Shown piece after piece: positions 1-10,137 of a stretch of DNA of 64,000 bases. The position numbers and the translations under genes are program-made. How positions within the stretch are numbered: position 1 is the first letter of the stretch; each line of letters begins with the position of its first letter. The DNA is taken from NCBI RefSeq assembly GCF_031846445.1, contig NZ_JAVRHR010000001.1:310001-374000 (forward strand), given 5' to 3'. The notes under the pieces are model-generated. The model had not been told where the DNA came from. It was given only the letters and a program-made list of their open reading frames with translations, and searched no databases. The stretch is from Croceitalea rosinachiae. Its GTDB lineage: Bacteria > Bacteroidota > Bacteroidia > Flavobacteriales > Flavobacteriaceae.

Positions 1-3000
1 GTTTGTGGGAAAGCTGTTGACACCTTAAACTGTGAGAAGGAATGATCATAAAAGAACAGTGCATTCAAATTCTTGCTTAAAGCGTAGTCCGCTGTAAACT
101 TAATTGACCAAAGTTCTTGACCTGCGGTAATTTGATTGTTATCAATATCAAGGTTTCTAATTAAAGTAATATTATCTCGAAGTGATAAGTCTGCCTTTAA
201 ATTTAGATCTCCTTTCAAACGTGTTTTCTCGCCACCGATATTGGTCACAAACTTCACATCTTTAAAACGATAACCTAGCCCAACGGTATATTCTTTGCCA
301 TTGATTTCAGTGAGCAGATTGTTATCAAAGCTCAAAGAGAACGTTCTATCTGTTCTTACCTCTGCCAATACACTCAATGAGTTTTTCATTTCAAAATCCA
401 TTCTTATCAAGGGGTTGAACTCATCGGTCAAAACCACATTATTGATGATATTTTCCGACAAAATATTTCCTGTTTCTGAATTTATGGGTGCTAAACCATC
501 TTTTAGCAGCTGATTCCGTTCTAGATTGGTTTGAAATGAATTAATGCTATAGGCTGAACGATATCCATGTTGAATTGAAAAACGTTTAAATTTCTTTTTG
601 AACCATTTGTTCTTCATCAAACCTGTATACTTGATATTCCAATTAGGAATTGGTATTTCTCTAAAGGCATCAAGGTTTACTCGGTTAACATCTTGACCTG
701 TAATTGCCGCAAAAAATGCCGGAAGCAATACATCTTGGCTTGTTTTTCCATATCCCTGCGGAAAGCCATCCTCATCAACACCTGCCACATTTGCATTTCT
801 ATCTGAAACAATTCTGTTCGCAATGGTAATCCGGTTTGCCTTGAATTCTTCAAAAGTTTCAGAATCAAACTCATCACTCTTTCTAAATGCGGTACCAATC
901 ATCATTGTCGATATACTAAAGTTTCCAAAATTATTGGCCAATAGTTGGTTATATTGTAATCCTCCATTTATATCATCAGGAATGACTTCAAAGGTTTCTT
1001 GTAAACTATTTGAAATTTGTCGGTCCGCGGTCAAATCAATCGTTAAGTCTTGAGTTGGCTGCGCCGTAGCCGTAATACTAAGCTGTTTTGAACTATTCTG
1101 TAAAAATTGAGAATTAAATCCACTAAACTGTGTCAACCAGCCTCTTCTGGCCGCTTCAAACCTCACATCTCTTTGACTTCCAAAAACAAAGCCCAAAGTA
1201 GGTCTTGCGGTTCCGATAAAGCCAATTGATTGTGTATAGCCTGGCAATACTTTACCCCTATTTTCGCTATAGTTGATATTGACACGCTTTACCATGGTTA
1301 GTATATCTATAGCCGTATTCAAGCCTTTACTGGTTTTTTTCTTGGGTTTTTCGTCCGTTCCATCTGCCGTATTACCAGCTTTATCTCTTCTTTTTGCAGC
1401 TACGGCGGCTGCAGCTTCTTTTCCCGTGCGTTTCTTAAGTCCTAGATAATCATAAAACCCCTGCATGGTCAAATTGGCCGTTAAGTTATGGGTGCTCGCA
1501 TTTTGAACAGTATTGATTTGAGCCCCTTCACCCAACTCAGCTTCTGCAACTTCGGCCAATGCATCTCCACCCCTTTGCCAATCAAAATTACTGGTATATG
1601 TATACTGTGCATTGATAAAATTTAAGAACGGAAACTTATTAAAAGGTAGTTCATAGTTCAACTGCATTTGCTGAGCATGTCTATTAGGCTCACCTACATC
1701 AAAAAAGCCATCCCATAAATTCAAAGATTCATCTATTAGAGGTCTATCATCTGCATCTAAATCATTGCCGAAATAATTTCGGACAATATTATTGTTTGAA
1801 GATGTTAAGTTCACCCGAAGCGATTTACTCAAGCTATAGTTTAGGGCATATTGCCAATTGAACAGGTAATTGCGCTGTTGTAACAATGGCAAATCTAAAG
1901 CTTCAATACCGGGCTCTAATACATCGCGAAAACGCTGTTGGTTAAAAGAACGATTGTAATTGGCATTAACTGAAATACTCGTTGGTAAAACATTAAAATT
2001 TAATTCTTTAAGCCATTTCCAATAATCTCCAGTAAAAAGAGAGTCCTTCTTTGCAAATGGGGCAACTGGTGCAGGTTTAAAATTATGATTGTAAACGAAA
2101 CCCGTAGTTACGTTTTGATCTCTTAGATCAGCCACCTCAAAATCGCGATGGTTCGTTTCATTGTAAGAATAGTTAAACGTAAAGTTTTCAATATCATAGA
2201 AATTGGCATCAGCCTCCTCTCCTCTATTCTTTCGAACACCAATCAAATTAATGCTTCTACGCTTGGTATAATCTTCTGCCTGTTCACGTATGGTTTCTGC
2301 ATCTTCTGCCGTTTCGGCAGCAGCAATTCTGTCATCTAATTTTAAATCATCATAGACTGGATCAAACTCGGGTGTAATTATCGTTTCTGATATGCCATAA
2401 TTAAAAGGAATTTGAAGACCCCACTTTTTTGGGAATAGCTGCCCAACGTTAACATTGGTTACCACATCATAAGAAAAAGCATCTTCTCTTGCCCTTTCAT
2501 TTGGTATTTGATCTATAGAACCAAAACCAGAAGTACTAGTACTGCCCGTAGCAGTGACATTGGCAAAATCAGCCATATTTGCATCGATAGCCCCAATTGC
2601 CGCCCAACCACCGTTGTTATCAAGACCGGCCAAACGTAATTCATTAAACCAGACTTCACCTCGAGCAGGAAGATCATCTATATTTTTAATACCTACCATC
2701 ATACTACGGATACTGCCTAAGGACGGGTTACCCCTAATCCCTATTCGTATTTGACCCAACGTATGTGGTGCAAATTCATCTACTGGAATTACCTCTCCAC
2801 CTTGCACTTCATAATAGTTGATATCATTCAAGGTTTGTTCGGCGATACCCAATGATTTTACTTTATTCAAATCGGCGAGTGCAATGTCCAGTTCGTTGAC
2901 ATCTGGCCAAATGATTTCAGGATTGTTTGCACTCGTACCAAAAGGGGTAAATTGAAGTGGAACTTCTATTTGATAAAAGTTCTCAGAGAAATCAGTTCCA

Positions 3001-6000
3001 ATTCTTAAAAACCCTACCAATGGCGTATCATTATCTGAGTAATCGCTATTAATTATCTTTTCGGCATGCATAAACATTTTGATGCGCTCATATTGTCTTA
3101 CATCTATGTTCACATTTTTAAAAACACCTCTTGAGTCTTGTGATTCCAGATTCTCTACAACGAAAGAAAGTGACTGCTCATTCTGCTGGATAATGGTATT
3201 ATTATTGTTTAATTGCTCACGCACAACACCTGGTGGCAAAACATAGGGTATTGGAGTTCGTTGTTCGTTCTCCAAGATATTTATTGCATTAACATCGGTA
3301 GTTGTTCCATCATCAGCTGGGTTATTGTCAATATCAGGGTCTTGCAATGTATTGGTATACGTGCGCCAATCACCTCTTACCAAGTCTAAAGTAGCAAAAC
3401 GCAAGACCACATCATCTGTAAAACCAGTCATATACATCCGCATAAAACTGATAGATCTAAAATCGGTAATCCCACCAACAGCATTGGTAAAATCGCTCAA
3501 TGGAATTTTATATTGAATCCATCTTCTATTTATGGTGGTATTATTGGGCAAAGTACCTGTTTCACCTACGCGAATATCAGTGACATATTGATCATCAATC
3601 GTTGTATTAGGTTTGATTTCGATACGATATTCATAATAACTGTCCACCGTATTCATAGTTAAATCGCGGTCAACATCTTCAACATCGGGCAAGGTTGTTG
3701 ATCCTCGATTGGTATTGGTCACGGTGACCGGTGAGTTACCATCAGGATTATTAAAATCTATATATCGCTCTAATATTCCACCTTCACGGTTTAAATAGTA
3801 TACGTAATTATCTAATGCTGGATCATCAGCCGGACCATTATAAATTGCAGACTCAGCAGCATCATCAAAGCCGTCAAAACCGATATCTTGTTGTGTTCTA
3901 TTATTTTCATCCGCATCAAAGGCATATACCAAAGATTGTGTTGAAGGTACCTGCCCCCAAATAGTTGACCTTGGAGTTTCTGTTGAGGTGGAACTTGGTA
4001 GGCCATTTTCATATTGTTTTCTACCATCTGGCAGAATATCTTCTGAGATGTTCCCTAGGTTAAGTACCAATTCCCCTGTATTTGCACCAGTAGTTTCACC
4101 ATCAACATAAGGATCTAAAACCCAAAATTGCACAAACTCGACATTGGATTGTTCAAAATTGGTACTGCTCAAAGACCTCATGATTCCTGCCCAATTTTCT
4201 TGTGGAGATCCACCGAAATTGTCACTTGCATTATAAGGTCCTTTTTGATTTGGATAATATGCGATATCCAAAGTTCCTTGCACCGTTGTCTGCCCTTGGG
4301 CAATATCTTGCTGAGGAAAAACCTCGTCAATAAAAACCCTTCTTGTTGAGTTTAACGAAATATCCCCATCAGTAACTCCTGCTGGTCGCTGACTTGTGTA
4401 GAATATTGGATCAATGGTATACCAAGCCATTTTAGCCCGTTCAAACCCTGCTGCAATTCCATCTTCGTTATTTGGGACACCAACTGGCGGACTCGCTAAT
4501 GACCATCCCAACGAAGAGCGTATATCAATAAGGGCTTGAGCTCCTTCAAAATCATCTAAATATGTAGTCGTTTCTCCTTGAAAATCGGCATTTTTAGGAG
4601 AATTTGGTTTTAATACCGCTACTTCGCCACGGATTGAAATGTTTGAGGGTACATCGGTATCAATATTAGGCAACTTATTGGCCAGTCGTGTTAGAAAAGG
4701 AACCTCCGTGCTAAAGTTGCCATTAAAACCAAAAATCGTATTGTTCACTGGCTCAACACCAAAATTTGACTTTTGAGTTAGGGGTCTCTCGTTCAGATTA
4801 AGTAAAGTTCCACCTAAAACAAAATTCTCACTAATCTTATGCTCTACATTGATACCTGTGAACCTTCTTGTTTGTTGACCAAACACGGCATTGTTTTCTA
4901 CTGATATGTTTATCGGAGTGTTTGATGCTTCTAAACTCGGATCCAAGAGCTGAACTGTACCTGCCTGATAATTCACTGTATAATCAATACCTTCTTGTAG
5001 CTGACGACCACCGGCAGTTACTCTTACCGAACCCCTGGGTACGTTAAAAGCACCTATTGGTATGCCATTATTACCTTGTGATTTGTATCGCCCCTTTAAC
5101 TGAAAACGATTCTTCTCGGCATCTTGTAACGAAGCTGCCTTTGTTTTAGAATACATGTTTCTGAATACATATCGCTGTTGGTTCACGTTGTATCCCTGGT
5201 CATTTTCAACTTCGTAGGTACCGCCACCCAATTGGTCAAACAAAAACTTTCCGAAAGGTTCTACTTTGGTAAAAATAATACGCCCGCTCTGGGTATCTAC
5301 CGTTATCCCAGGCACATAATCAAAGAATCCATCACCTCCTGGTTGTACATCATTGTATAGGTTCAAACGGTCAAGATTGAATACATTCAATAGAATTCTA
5401 TCTTCTAAACCTATTGGCCATCCAACATTCGGATCTACTGGTGTAATATAATTTCGAGGAGTGGGGTCTGAATATAAAATATTGAGTTTAAAATCTTCTT
5501 GGCTTAGCTGAAAAGCACCGGTCGAGTAGATATTTTTCATCATCAAATCCCAAATAGGATCTCCGACATTGGTAATATTACTCTTCAGTAATTTCAGGAT
5601 AAGTGTATTGTTTTCTATGATAGGATTTGCTCCACCTGAAACGGTAGTCGCATCAATACCCCCATTGGCGAACTCACCAACCTGAAATACATCACCATTG
5701 AAAGTATATTGAAAGGCTACCCCTAAAACCTCATCATTGCTTAATCGTTGATTCAAGGAGATATAGCCCAACTGCGAATCAAATTGATAGTCTCTACCAA
5801 CCTCCAATTTCCGTGCATTTTCTAAAATAGCATAATCAAATCCTTGGTTTGGTGCATACCCATTAGAAAAACTAAAGCCATTATCAACCGTTGCTATATC
5901 GCGAATTGCACTGTTTAATACCCCGCCTGAACCAATTGCGCTTGGGTCATAGTCATTGGCATTATTTTGTGGTAAGGCGCCTAAATCAAAAATATTGAAG

Positions 6001-7145
6001 AATCCAGCCGGAACCTGTCCCTCACGACCTATTCTAGTTTTTTCTTGACCATCCGTTCCTATTTGTGCCTCACCTAAATCTTGAAGGGCGACGACATTAC
6101 GTACGTTTAAGGTCTGTTGGTTTCTGTTGGTTACCCAAACTTCTAATCTTGTAATTTGCACTTGGCTTTGTATGAAAGGGTAATTTGTCAATGCCGCGTC
6201 ATAATTATCCCTAAAATATTGCGCTAAGAAAAAGTGTTTATCTTCATCATAGTCTAGTGCTGTTAGAGCGAATTCATTTAAAGTTCCCCCGCCTTGCGCA
6301 ACCACCGTGTTGTTTTGTGAACGTTGTTCTGAAAAAACCGCGGTTACCGTTGTTCTACCAAATTGTAATTGTGTTTTTACCCCAAAAAGACTTTGAGCGC
6401 CGGTGATCAATGAACTGTTCAAAGGCATATTTACATTACCAATTTCAATTGAACGTAAAATATCATCTTCAGTCGGCGTATAATCCAATTTCACTAAATT
6501 CTGAAAATCAAAGGTCGCTTCAGTATCGTAATTAGCCGTAACCTGAAGACGTTCACCCACCTTGCCCAGCATACTTAAACTAATTCGTTGGTCAAAATCA
6601 AAAGATAGGTTTGTTCGGTTACGTGGTGATAATGCCGGATTATCATTTTTTTGCCATATAATACCCAAATCCATGGCTACTGAACCCTGTGGTATTACTT
6701 CAATAGTGTTACCGCCAAAAACTGATTCAAAGAAATTGCTGTTCACATAAAAATTAGGCAATAAATTTTTTCTTGCTTCTTCACTGCCCTCCTTTTTACC
6801 TGAAAATGCATCAATCTTTTCTTTAAAATAAGATTTCATACTCTCTTTTTGAACCAATTCATAATACTGGTCTGGGGTAAGGAACAAAGGATAGTTTACA
6901 TTAAAATCGCCAACACTTTCAGTATAAACATAGCGGTCTATTTTAGAATCATAGGTATACTTGGCTATAATGCTATCAGGATTATCTAAAAGAATTTTCC
7001 CTAGAGTAAAGCCAGTTTTGACCGAATCAACAGGTTGTTGAATGGTATCTTGAGCTTGTATACATACAACACTCAAAAAAAATATGAATAAGAAAATCTT
7101 CTTAAACCTAAAAGGTTCAAGAAATGGTTTAGCCCCTCTTTTCAA
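1..7145 (-). CDS. sprA: SprA, type IX secretion outer-membrane translocon (3' end cut by window edge)
   Basis: Giant outer-membrane beta-barrel that forms the export channel of the type IX secretion system and is needed for gliding in flavobacteria. I read one uninterrupted frame of 2381 codons from position 7145 down to base 1. It begins with a basic stretch and a hydrophobic signal peptide ending in CIQAQ. It contains long Asn/Asp/Tyr-rich barrel sequence and the family phrases TYLDDFEGAQ and GEVWFNELRL. The last visible residues, KVSTAFPQ, resemble the end of known SprA proteins, so probably only a few residues are missing. The only usable in-frame start I found near the signal peptide is TTG at 7145, 6 bases after the ruvA stop; no ATG lies in frame between there and the end of ruvA. 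Gene order maeB-ruvA-sprA is familiar in Flavobacteriaceae and suggests co-transcription. Confidence 0.95.
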   Translation of the reverse strand, partial: MKRGAKPFLEPFRFKKIFLFIFFLSVVCIQAQDTIQQPVDSVKTGFTLGKILLDNPDSIIAKYTYDSKIDRYVYTESVGDFNVNYPLFLTPDQYYELVQKESMKSYFKEKIDAFSGKKEGSEEARKNLLPNFYVNSNFFESVFGGNTIEVIPQGSVAMDLGIIWQKNDNPALSPRNRTNLSFDFDQRISLSMLGKVGERLQVTANYDTEATFDFQNLVKLDYTPTEDDILRSIEIGNVNMPLNSSLITGAQSLFGVKTQLQFGRTTVTAVFSEQRSQNNTVVAQGGGTLNEFALTALDYDEDKHFFLAQYFRDNYDAALTNYPFIQSQVQITRLEVWVTNRNQQTLNVRNVVALQDLGEAQIGTDGQEKTRIGREGQVPAGFFNIFDLGALPQNNANDYDPSAIGSGGVLNSAIRDIATVDNGFSFSNGYAPNQGFDYAILENARKLEVGRDYQFDSQLGYISLNQRLSNDEVLGVAFQYTFNGDVFQVGEFANGGIDATTVSGGANPIIENNTLILKLLKSNITNVGDPIWDLMMKNIYSTGAFQLSQEDFKLNILYSDPTPRNYITPVDPNVGWPIGLEDRILLNVFNLDRLNLYNDVQPGGDGFFDYVPGITVDTQSGRIIFTKVEPFGKFLFDQLGGGTYEVENDQGYNVNQQRYVFRNMYSKTKAASLQDAEKNRFQLKGRYKSQGNNGIPIGAFNVPRGSVRVTAGGRQLQEGIDYTVNYQAGTVQLLDPSLEASNTPINISVENNAVFGQQTRRFTGINVEHKISENFVLGGTLLNLNERPLTQKSNFGVEPVNNTIFGFNGNFSTEVPFLTRLANKLPNIDTDVPSNISIRGEVAVLKPNSPKNADFQGETTTYLDDFEGAQALIDIRSSLGWSLASPPVGVPNNEDGIAAGFERAKMAWYTIDPIFYTSQRPAGVTDGDISLNSTRRVFIDEVFPQQDIAQGQTTVQGTLDIAYYPNQKGPYNASDNFGGSPQENWAGIMRSLSSTNFEQSNVEFVQFWVLDPYVDGETTGANTGELVLNLGNISEDILPDGRKQYENGLPSSTSTETPRSTIWGQVPSTQSLVYAFDADENNRTQQDIGFDGFDDAAESAIYNGPADDPALDNYVYYLNREGGILERYIDFNNPDGNSPVTVTNTNRGSTTLPDVEDVDRDLTMNTVDSYYEYRIEIKPNTTIDDQYVTDIRVGETGTLPNNTTINRRWIQYKIPLSDFTNAVGGITDFRSISFMRMYMTGFTDDVVLRFATLDLVRGDWRTYTNTLQDPDIDNNPADDGTTTDVNAINILENEQRTPIPYVLPPGVVREQLNNNNTIIQQNEQSLSFVVENLESQDSRGVFKNVNIDVRQYERIKMFMHAEKIINSDYSDNDTPLVGFLRIGTDFSENFYQIEVPLQFTPFGTSANNPEIIWPDVNELDIALADLNKVKSLGIAEQTLNDINYYEVQGGEVIPVDEFAPHTLGQIRIGIRGNPSLGSIRSMMVGIKNIDDLPARGEVWFNELRLAGLDNNGGWAAIGAIDANMADFANVTATGSTSTSGFGSIDQIPNERAREDAFSYDVVTNVNVGQLFPKKWGLQIPFNYGISETIITPEFDPVYDDLKLDDRIAAAETAEDAETIREQAEDYTKRRSINLIGVRKNRGEEADANFYDIENFTFNYSYNETNHRDFEVADLRDQNVTTGFVYNHNFKPAPVAPFAKKDSLFTGDYWKWLKELNFNVLPTSISVNANYNRSFNQQRFRDVLEPGIEALDLPLLQQRNYLFNWQYALNYSLSKSLRVNLTSSNNNIVRNYFGNDLDADDRPLIDESLNLWDGFFDVGEPNRHAQQMQLNYELPFNKFPFLNFINAQYTYTSNFDWQRGGDALAEVAEAELGEGAQINTVQNASTHNLTANLTMQGFYDYLGLKKRTGKEAAAAVAAKRRDKAGNTADGTDEKPKKKTSKGLNTAIDILTMVKRVNINYSENRGKVLPGYTQSIGFIGTARPTLGFVFGSQRDVRFEAARRGWLTQFSGFNSQFLQNSSKQLSITATAQPTQDLTIDLTADRQISNSLQETFEVIPDDINGGLQYNQLLANNFGNFSISTMMIGTAFRKSDEFDSETFEEFKANRITIANRIVSDRNANVAGVDEDGFPQGYGKTSQDVLLPAFFAAITGQDVNRVNLDAFREIPIPNWNIKYTGLMKNKWFKKKFKRFSIQHGYRSAYSINSFQTNLERNQLLKDGLAPINSETGNILSENIINNVVLTDEFNPLIRMDFEMKNSLSVLAEVRTDRTFSLSFDNNLLTEINGKEYTVGLGYRFKDVKFVTNIGGEKTRLKGDLNLKADLSLRDNITLIRNLDIDNNQITAGQELWSIKFTADYALSKNLNALFFYDHSFSQFKVSTAFPQ

Positions 7146-7150
7146 ACTAG

Positions 7151-7732
7151 TTACAAATTTTTCAGCGCCAATTTTATAATGTTCTCGACGCTCAGTGAGG
7201 AATCTTGCGAAAGAACCCGATCGACAACCTTTTCAGATTGTCTTCTTACGAAACCAAGAACCTCTAAAGCAGATAACGCTTCTTCTTTTGTTGTATTGTT
7301 TGATTGAAGGGAAACTTCGTCCATATCATAGACTTTCAAAATCTTGTCTTTCAAGTCTAAAATGACGCGCTGAGCGGTTTTTGCCCCAATACCCTTGATA
7401 GACTGTATTTTAGGCACATCGCCGCTTGCAATAGCCTCCTTTATTTGGGTGGGATCTAGTGAAGACAACATTGTTCTTGCTGTACTAGCACCAATACCAG
7501 AAACTGATAGTAATAATCTAAATATTTCACGCTCTGCTTTTTGTGCAAAACCGAATAACGTATGTGAATCTTCTTTTACTTGAAGGTGAGTAAATAAACT
7601 TATGCTCTCTTCATCTTTAAGCTGGGAAAATGTGTGAAGTGAAATGTTCAAAAAATAACCTACCCCATTGCACTCAATAACCACATAGGTTGGATTTTTC
7701 TCTACCAACTTTCCTTTTAGGTGATGAATCAT
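7151..7732 (-). CDS. ruvA: Holliday junction branch-migration protein RuvA
   Basis: DNA-binding subunit of the RuvAB branch-migration motor that processes Holliday junctions during recombination and repair. The 193-residue length is normal. Visible parts are an N-terminal OB fold (about residues 1-64, starting MIHHLKGKLVEK), two helix-hairpin-helix motifs (VSGIGASTARTMLSSL near 80 and IKGIGAKTAQRVILDL near 115), and a C-terminal three-helix domain (about 145-193) that binds RuvB. The start is ATG at 7732. It lies 19 bases downstream of maeB and 5 bases upstream of sprA, so it is probably transcribed with both. Its partner ruvB is about 7 kb away on the same strand rather than adjacent, which is usual in this group. 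Confidence 0.97.
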   Translation of the reverse strand: MIHHLKGKLVEKNPTYVVIECNGVGYFLNISLHTFSQLKDEESISLFTHLQVKEDSHTLFGFAQKAEREIFRLLLSVSGIGASTARTMLSSLDPTQIKEAIASGDVPKIQSIKGIGAKTAQRVILDLKDKILKVYDMDEVSLQSNNTTKEEALSALEVLGFVRRQSEKVVDRVLSQDSSLSVENIIKLALKNL

Positions 7733-7751
7733 TTTTTAAGATTTGTAGTTT

Positions 7752-10046
7752 TTATTTACCCATTTTGGCCTTTTTGCGTTTTTCACGCTCTTGCGCATCA
7801 ATAACCGCAACAGCCGCCATATTCACCATTTCATCAACACTTGCTCCTAGTTGCAAAATATGCACAGCCTTTCGAAGACCCACCATTATAGGACCAATAG
7901 AACTAGCCTTGTTAAGCCCCTTAAGTAATTTATACGTAATATTAGAAGCATCCAGGTTTGGAAAAATAAAAGTATTCACTTTTTTACCAGCCAATTTTGA
8001 GAAAGGGAAATTATTATGACATAGCTCTTGATTTAATGCAAAATCGGTTTGAATTTCTCCGTCAACCACCAATTCAGGATTTTGCTCGTGTAAAATCTTT
8101 ACAGCCTGTCTTACTTTTTGTGCTTCCGCATCACTTGATGATCCAAAATTTGCGTACGACAACATCGCCATTACTGGATTAAAACCAAAAGTGTTAGCCA
8201 CATTTGCCGTCATCCGTGCAATTTCTGCCAAATCTTCAGCATCAGGATTTATGTTAATCGATGTATCTGCTAAAAATAGTGGTCCTCTCTCCGTTATCAT
8301 GATGTTTACCGTTGACGCTTTTCCGACGCCGTTCGCTCTCCCAATAACTTCAAAAACTGGTTTTAATACTTTTGGATAGGCCCTTGAATAGCCTGAAATC
8401 ATTCCATCTGCATCTCCTTCAATCAACATCATAGATCCAAAATAATTACGCTTGCCCATGTTTACACGAGCACTATATCGGGTTTCGCCCTTGCGCTTTC
8501 GCATTTGCCATAATTTATCGGCATACATCGTACGAACCGTATTTGATTCATCAGATCGAGGGTCAATAATCTCTACATCAGCATCAAACTCCAACTCTTT
8601 TTTATGTTTTAATATAGTTTCTTTATTCCCTAATAGAACAGGAATCGCAATACCTTCTTCATAAACTATTTGTGCAGCTTTTAATACATCTAATAATTCG
8701 GCCTCTGCAAAAACAATACGTTTCGGGTTCACTTTAGCACGATTATGGAGCATGCGCACTACTTTATTGTCATTTCCGGAACGTAATAAAAGTTCTTCTT
8801 CATACTTACCCCAATCTTCAATTGGTGCCTTAGCCACTCCGCTTTCTATTGCTGCCTTAGCTACCGCAGGAGGTATCGTAGAAATCAATCTAGGGTCAAA
8901 AGGTTTTGGTATGATATACTTTTTACCAAAAGTTAGCCTTGTCGTATCGTATGTAATGTTTACTTGCTCAGGAACGGGTTCTTTTGTCAAATCCGCTAAT
9001 GCCCTAACTGCTGCCATTTTCATAGCCTCATTTATTTTAGTGGCTCTAACATCCAATGCACCTCTAAAGATAAAGGGAAAACCCAAAACATTGTTCACTT
9101 GATTGGGGTGGTCGGAACGACCTGTTGCCATAATAATATCCTTGCGAGTTTTACAAGCCAAATCATATTCTATCTCAGGATCTGGATTTGCCATAGCGAA
9201 AACAATAGGATTCTTTGCCATCGATGTCAACATAGAAGGAGAAACAATATCAGCCATTGATAGCCCAATAAAAACATCTGCATTGACCATTGCGTCATCT
9301 AAAGTTGAGATATTTCTAGTCGTTGCAAACTCCGCCTTTTGAGAAGACAGATTATCTCTATCTACTCTAATCACCCCTTTGCTATCAAGCATAACAATAT
9401 TCTCACGTTTTGCACCAAAGGCCTGATATAATCTTGTACAAGAGATTGCAGCTGCGCCGGCACCGCTTACGACAATTTTTACATCCTCAATTTTCTTTTT
9501 TGTCAACTCTAACGCATTCAGAAGAGCAGCAGCGGAAATAATTGCTGTGCCATGCTGATCATCATGCATTACTGGAATATCCAGCTCTTCTTTCAGTCTT
9601 CTTTCTATTTCAAAGGCCTCTGGAGCTTTAATGTCTTCTAAATTGATTCCACCAAAAGTTGGTGCAATGATTTTTACGGTCTCAACAAACTTATCTACGT
9701 CTTCCGTATCCAGTTCAATATCAATTCCATCGATATCAGCAAAAATTTTAAAAAGTAGACTTTTTCCTTCCATTACTGGTTTAGAAGCTTCCGGACCGAT
9801 ATTACCAAGACCTAAAACAGCGGTGCCATTTGAAATTACAGCAACTACATTGCCTTTGGCCGTATAGCGATAAACTTCTTCTTTATTTTTCTCAATTTCA
9901 AGACAGGGTTCGGCAACACCAGGGGAATAAGCAAGAGCTAAGTCTCTTTGGGTCGCATATGGCTTCGTTGGCACTACTTTTATCTTGCCTGGTTGCGGTT
10001 TAGCATGATATATAAGTGCCTCTCTGCGTTGTTTTTCTTTGCTCAT
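7752..10046 (-). CDS. maeB: NADP-dependent malic enzyme with phosphotransacetylase-like C-terminal domain
   Basis: Oxidatively decarboxylates malate to pyruvate, normally with NADP, feeding NADPH and gluconeogenic metabolism in the cytoplasm. The 764-residue length matches the MaeB two-domain type. Residues about 1-430 are the malic enzyme part, with YSPGVAEPC near 40, the metal/substrate motif HDDQHGTAII near 160, and a dinucleotide-binding GAGAAA near 193. Residues about 430-764 resemble phosphotransacetylase; in MaeB proteins this part is usually regulatory (acetyl-CoA binding) rather than catalytic. Start ATG at 10046. It is followed at 19 bases by ruvA and preceded by the MFS transporter with a 91-base gap. 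That gap holds a weak promoter-like TTTG-N16-TAAATTTA, so it may have its own transcript. Confidence 0.95.
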   Translation of the reverse strand: MSKEKQRREALIYHAKPQPGKIKVVPTKPYATQRDLALAYSPGVAEPCLEIEKNKEEVYRYTAKGNVVAVISNGTAVLGLGNIGPEASKPVMEGKSLLFKIFADIDGIDIELDTEDVDKFVETVKIIAPTFGGINLEDIKAPEAFEIERRLKEELDIPVMHDDQHGTAIISAAALLNALELTKKKIEDVKIVVSGAGAAAISCTRLYQAFGAKRENIVMLDSKGVIRVDRDNLSSQKAEFATTRNISTLDDAMVNADVFIGLSMADIVSPSMLTSMAKNPIVFAMANPDPEIEYDLACKTRKDIIMATGRSDHPNQVNNVLGFPFIFRGALDVRATKINEAMKMAAVRALADLTKEPVPEQVNITYDTTRLTFGKKYIIPKPFDPRLISTIPPAVAKAAIESGVAKAPIEDWGKYEEELLLRSGNDNKVVRMLHNRAKVNPKRIVFAEAELLDVLKAAQIVYEEGIAIPVLLGNKETILKHKKELEFDADVEIIDPRSDESNTVRTMYADKLWQMRKRKGETRYSARVNMGKRNYFGSMMLIEGDADGMISGYSRAYPKVLKPVFEVIGRANGVGKASTVNIMITERGPLFLADTSININPDAEDLAEIARMTANVANTFGFNPVMAMLSYANFGSSSDAEAQKVRQAVKILHEQNPELVVDGEIQTDFALNQELCHNNFPFSKLAGKKVNTFIFPNLDASNITYKLLKGLNKASSIGPIMVGLRKAVHILQLGASVDEMVNMAAVAVIDAQEREKRKKAKMGK

Positions 10047-10137
10047 ACCTTCTGTTTGGAGTGCATAAATTTAAGGGTATTCAATGGAACAAAATATTGT
10101 TTCATTGGCTAAAAGTGATTCAAAAGCTATACAAGCA

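Noticed and set aside
1..7145. Apparent gene desert with only small scattered frames
   Set aside because: The region is a single long minus-strand frame (sprA) that leaves the window at base 1, so the small frames are shadows.
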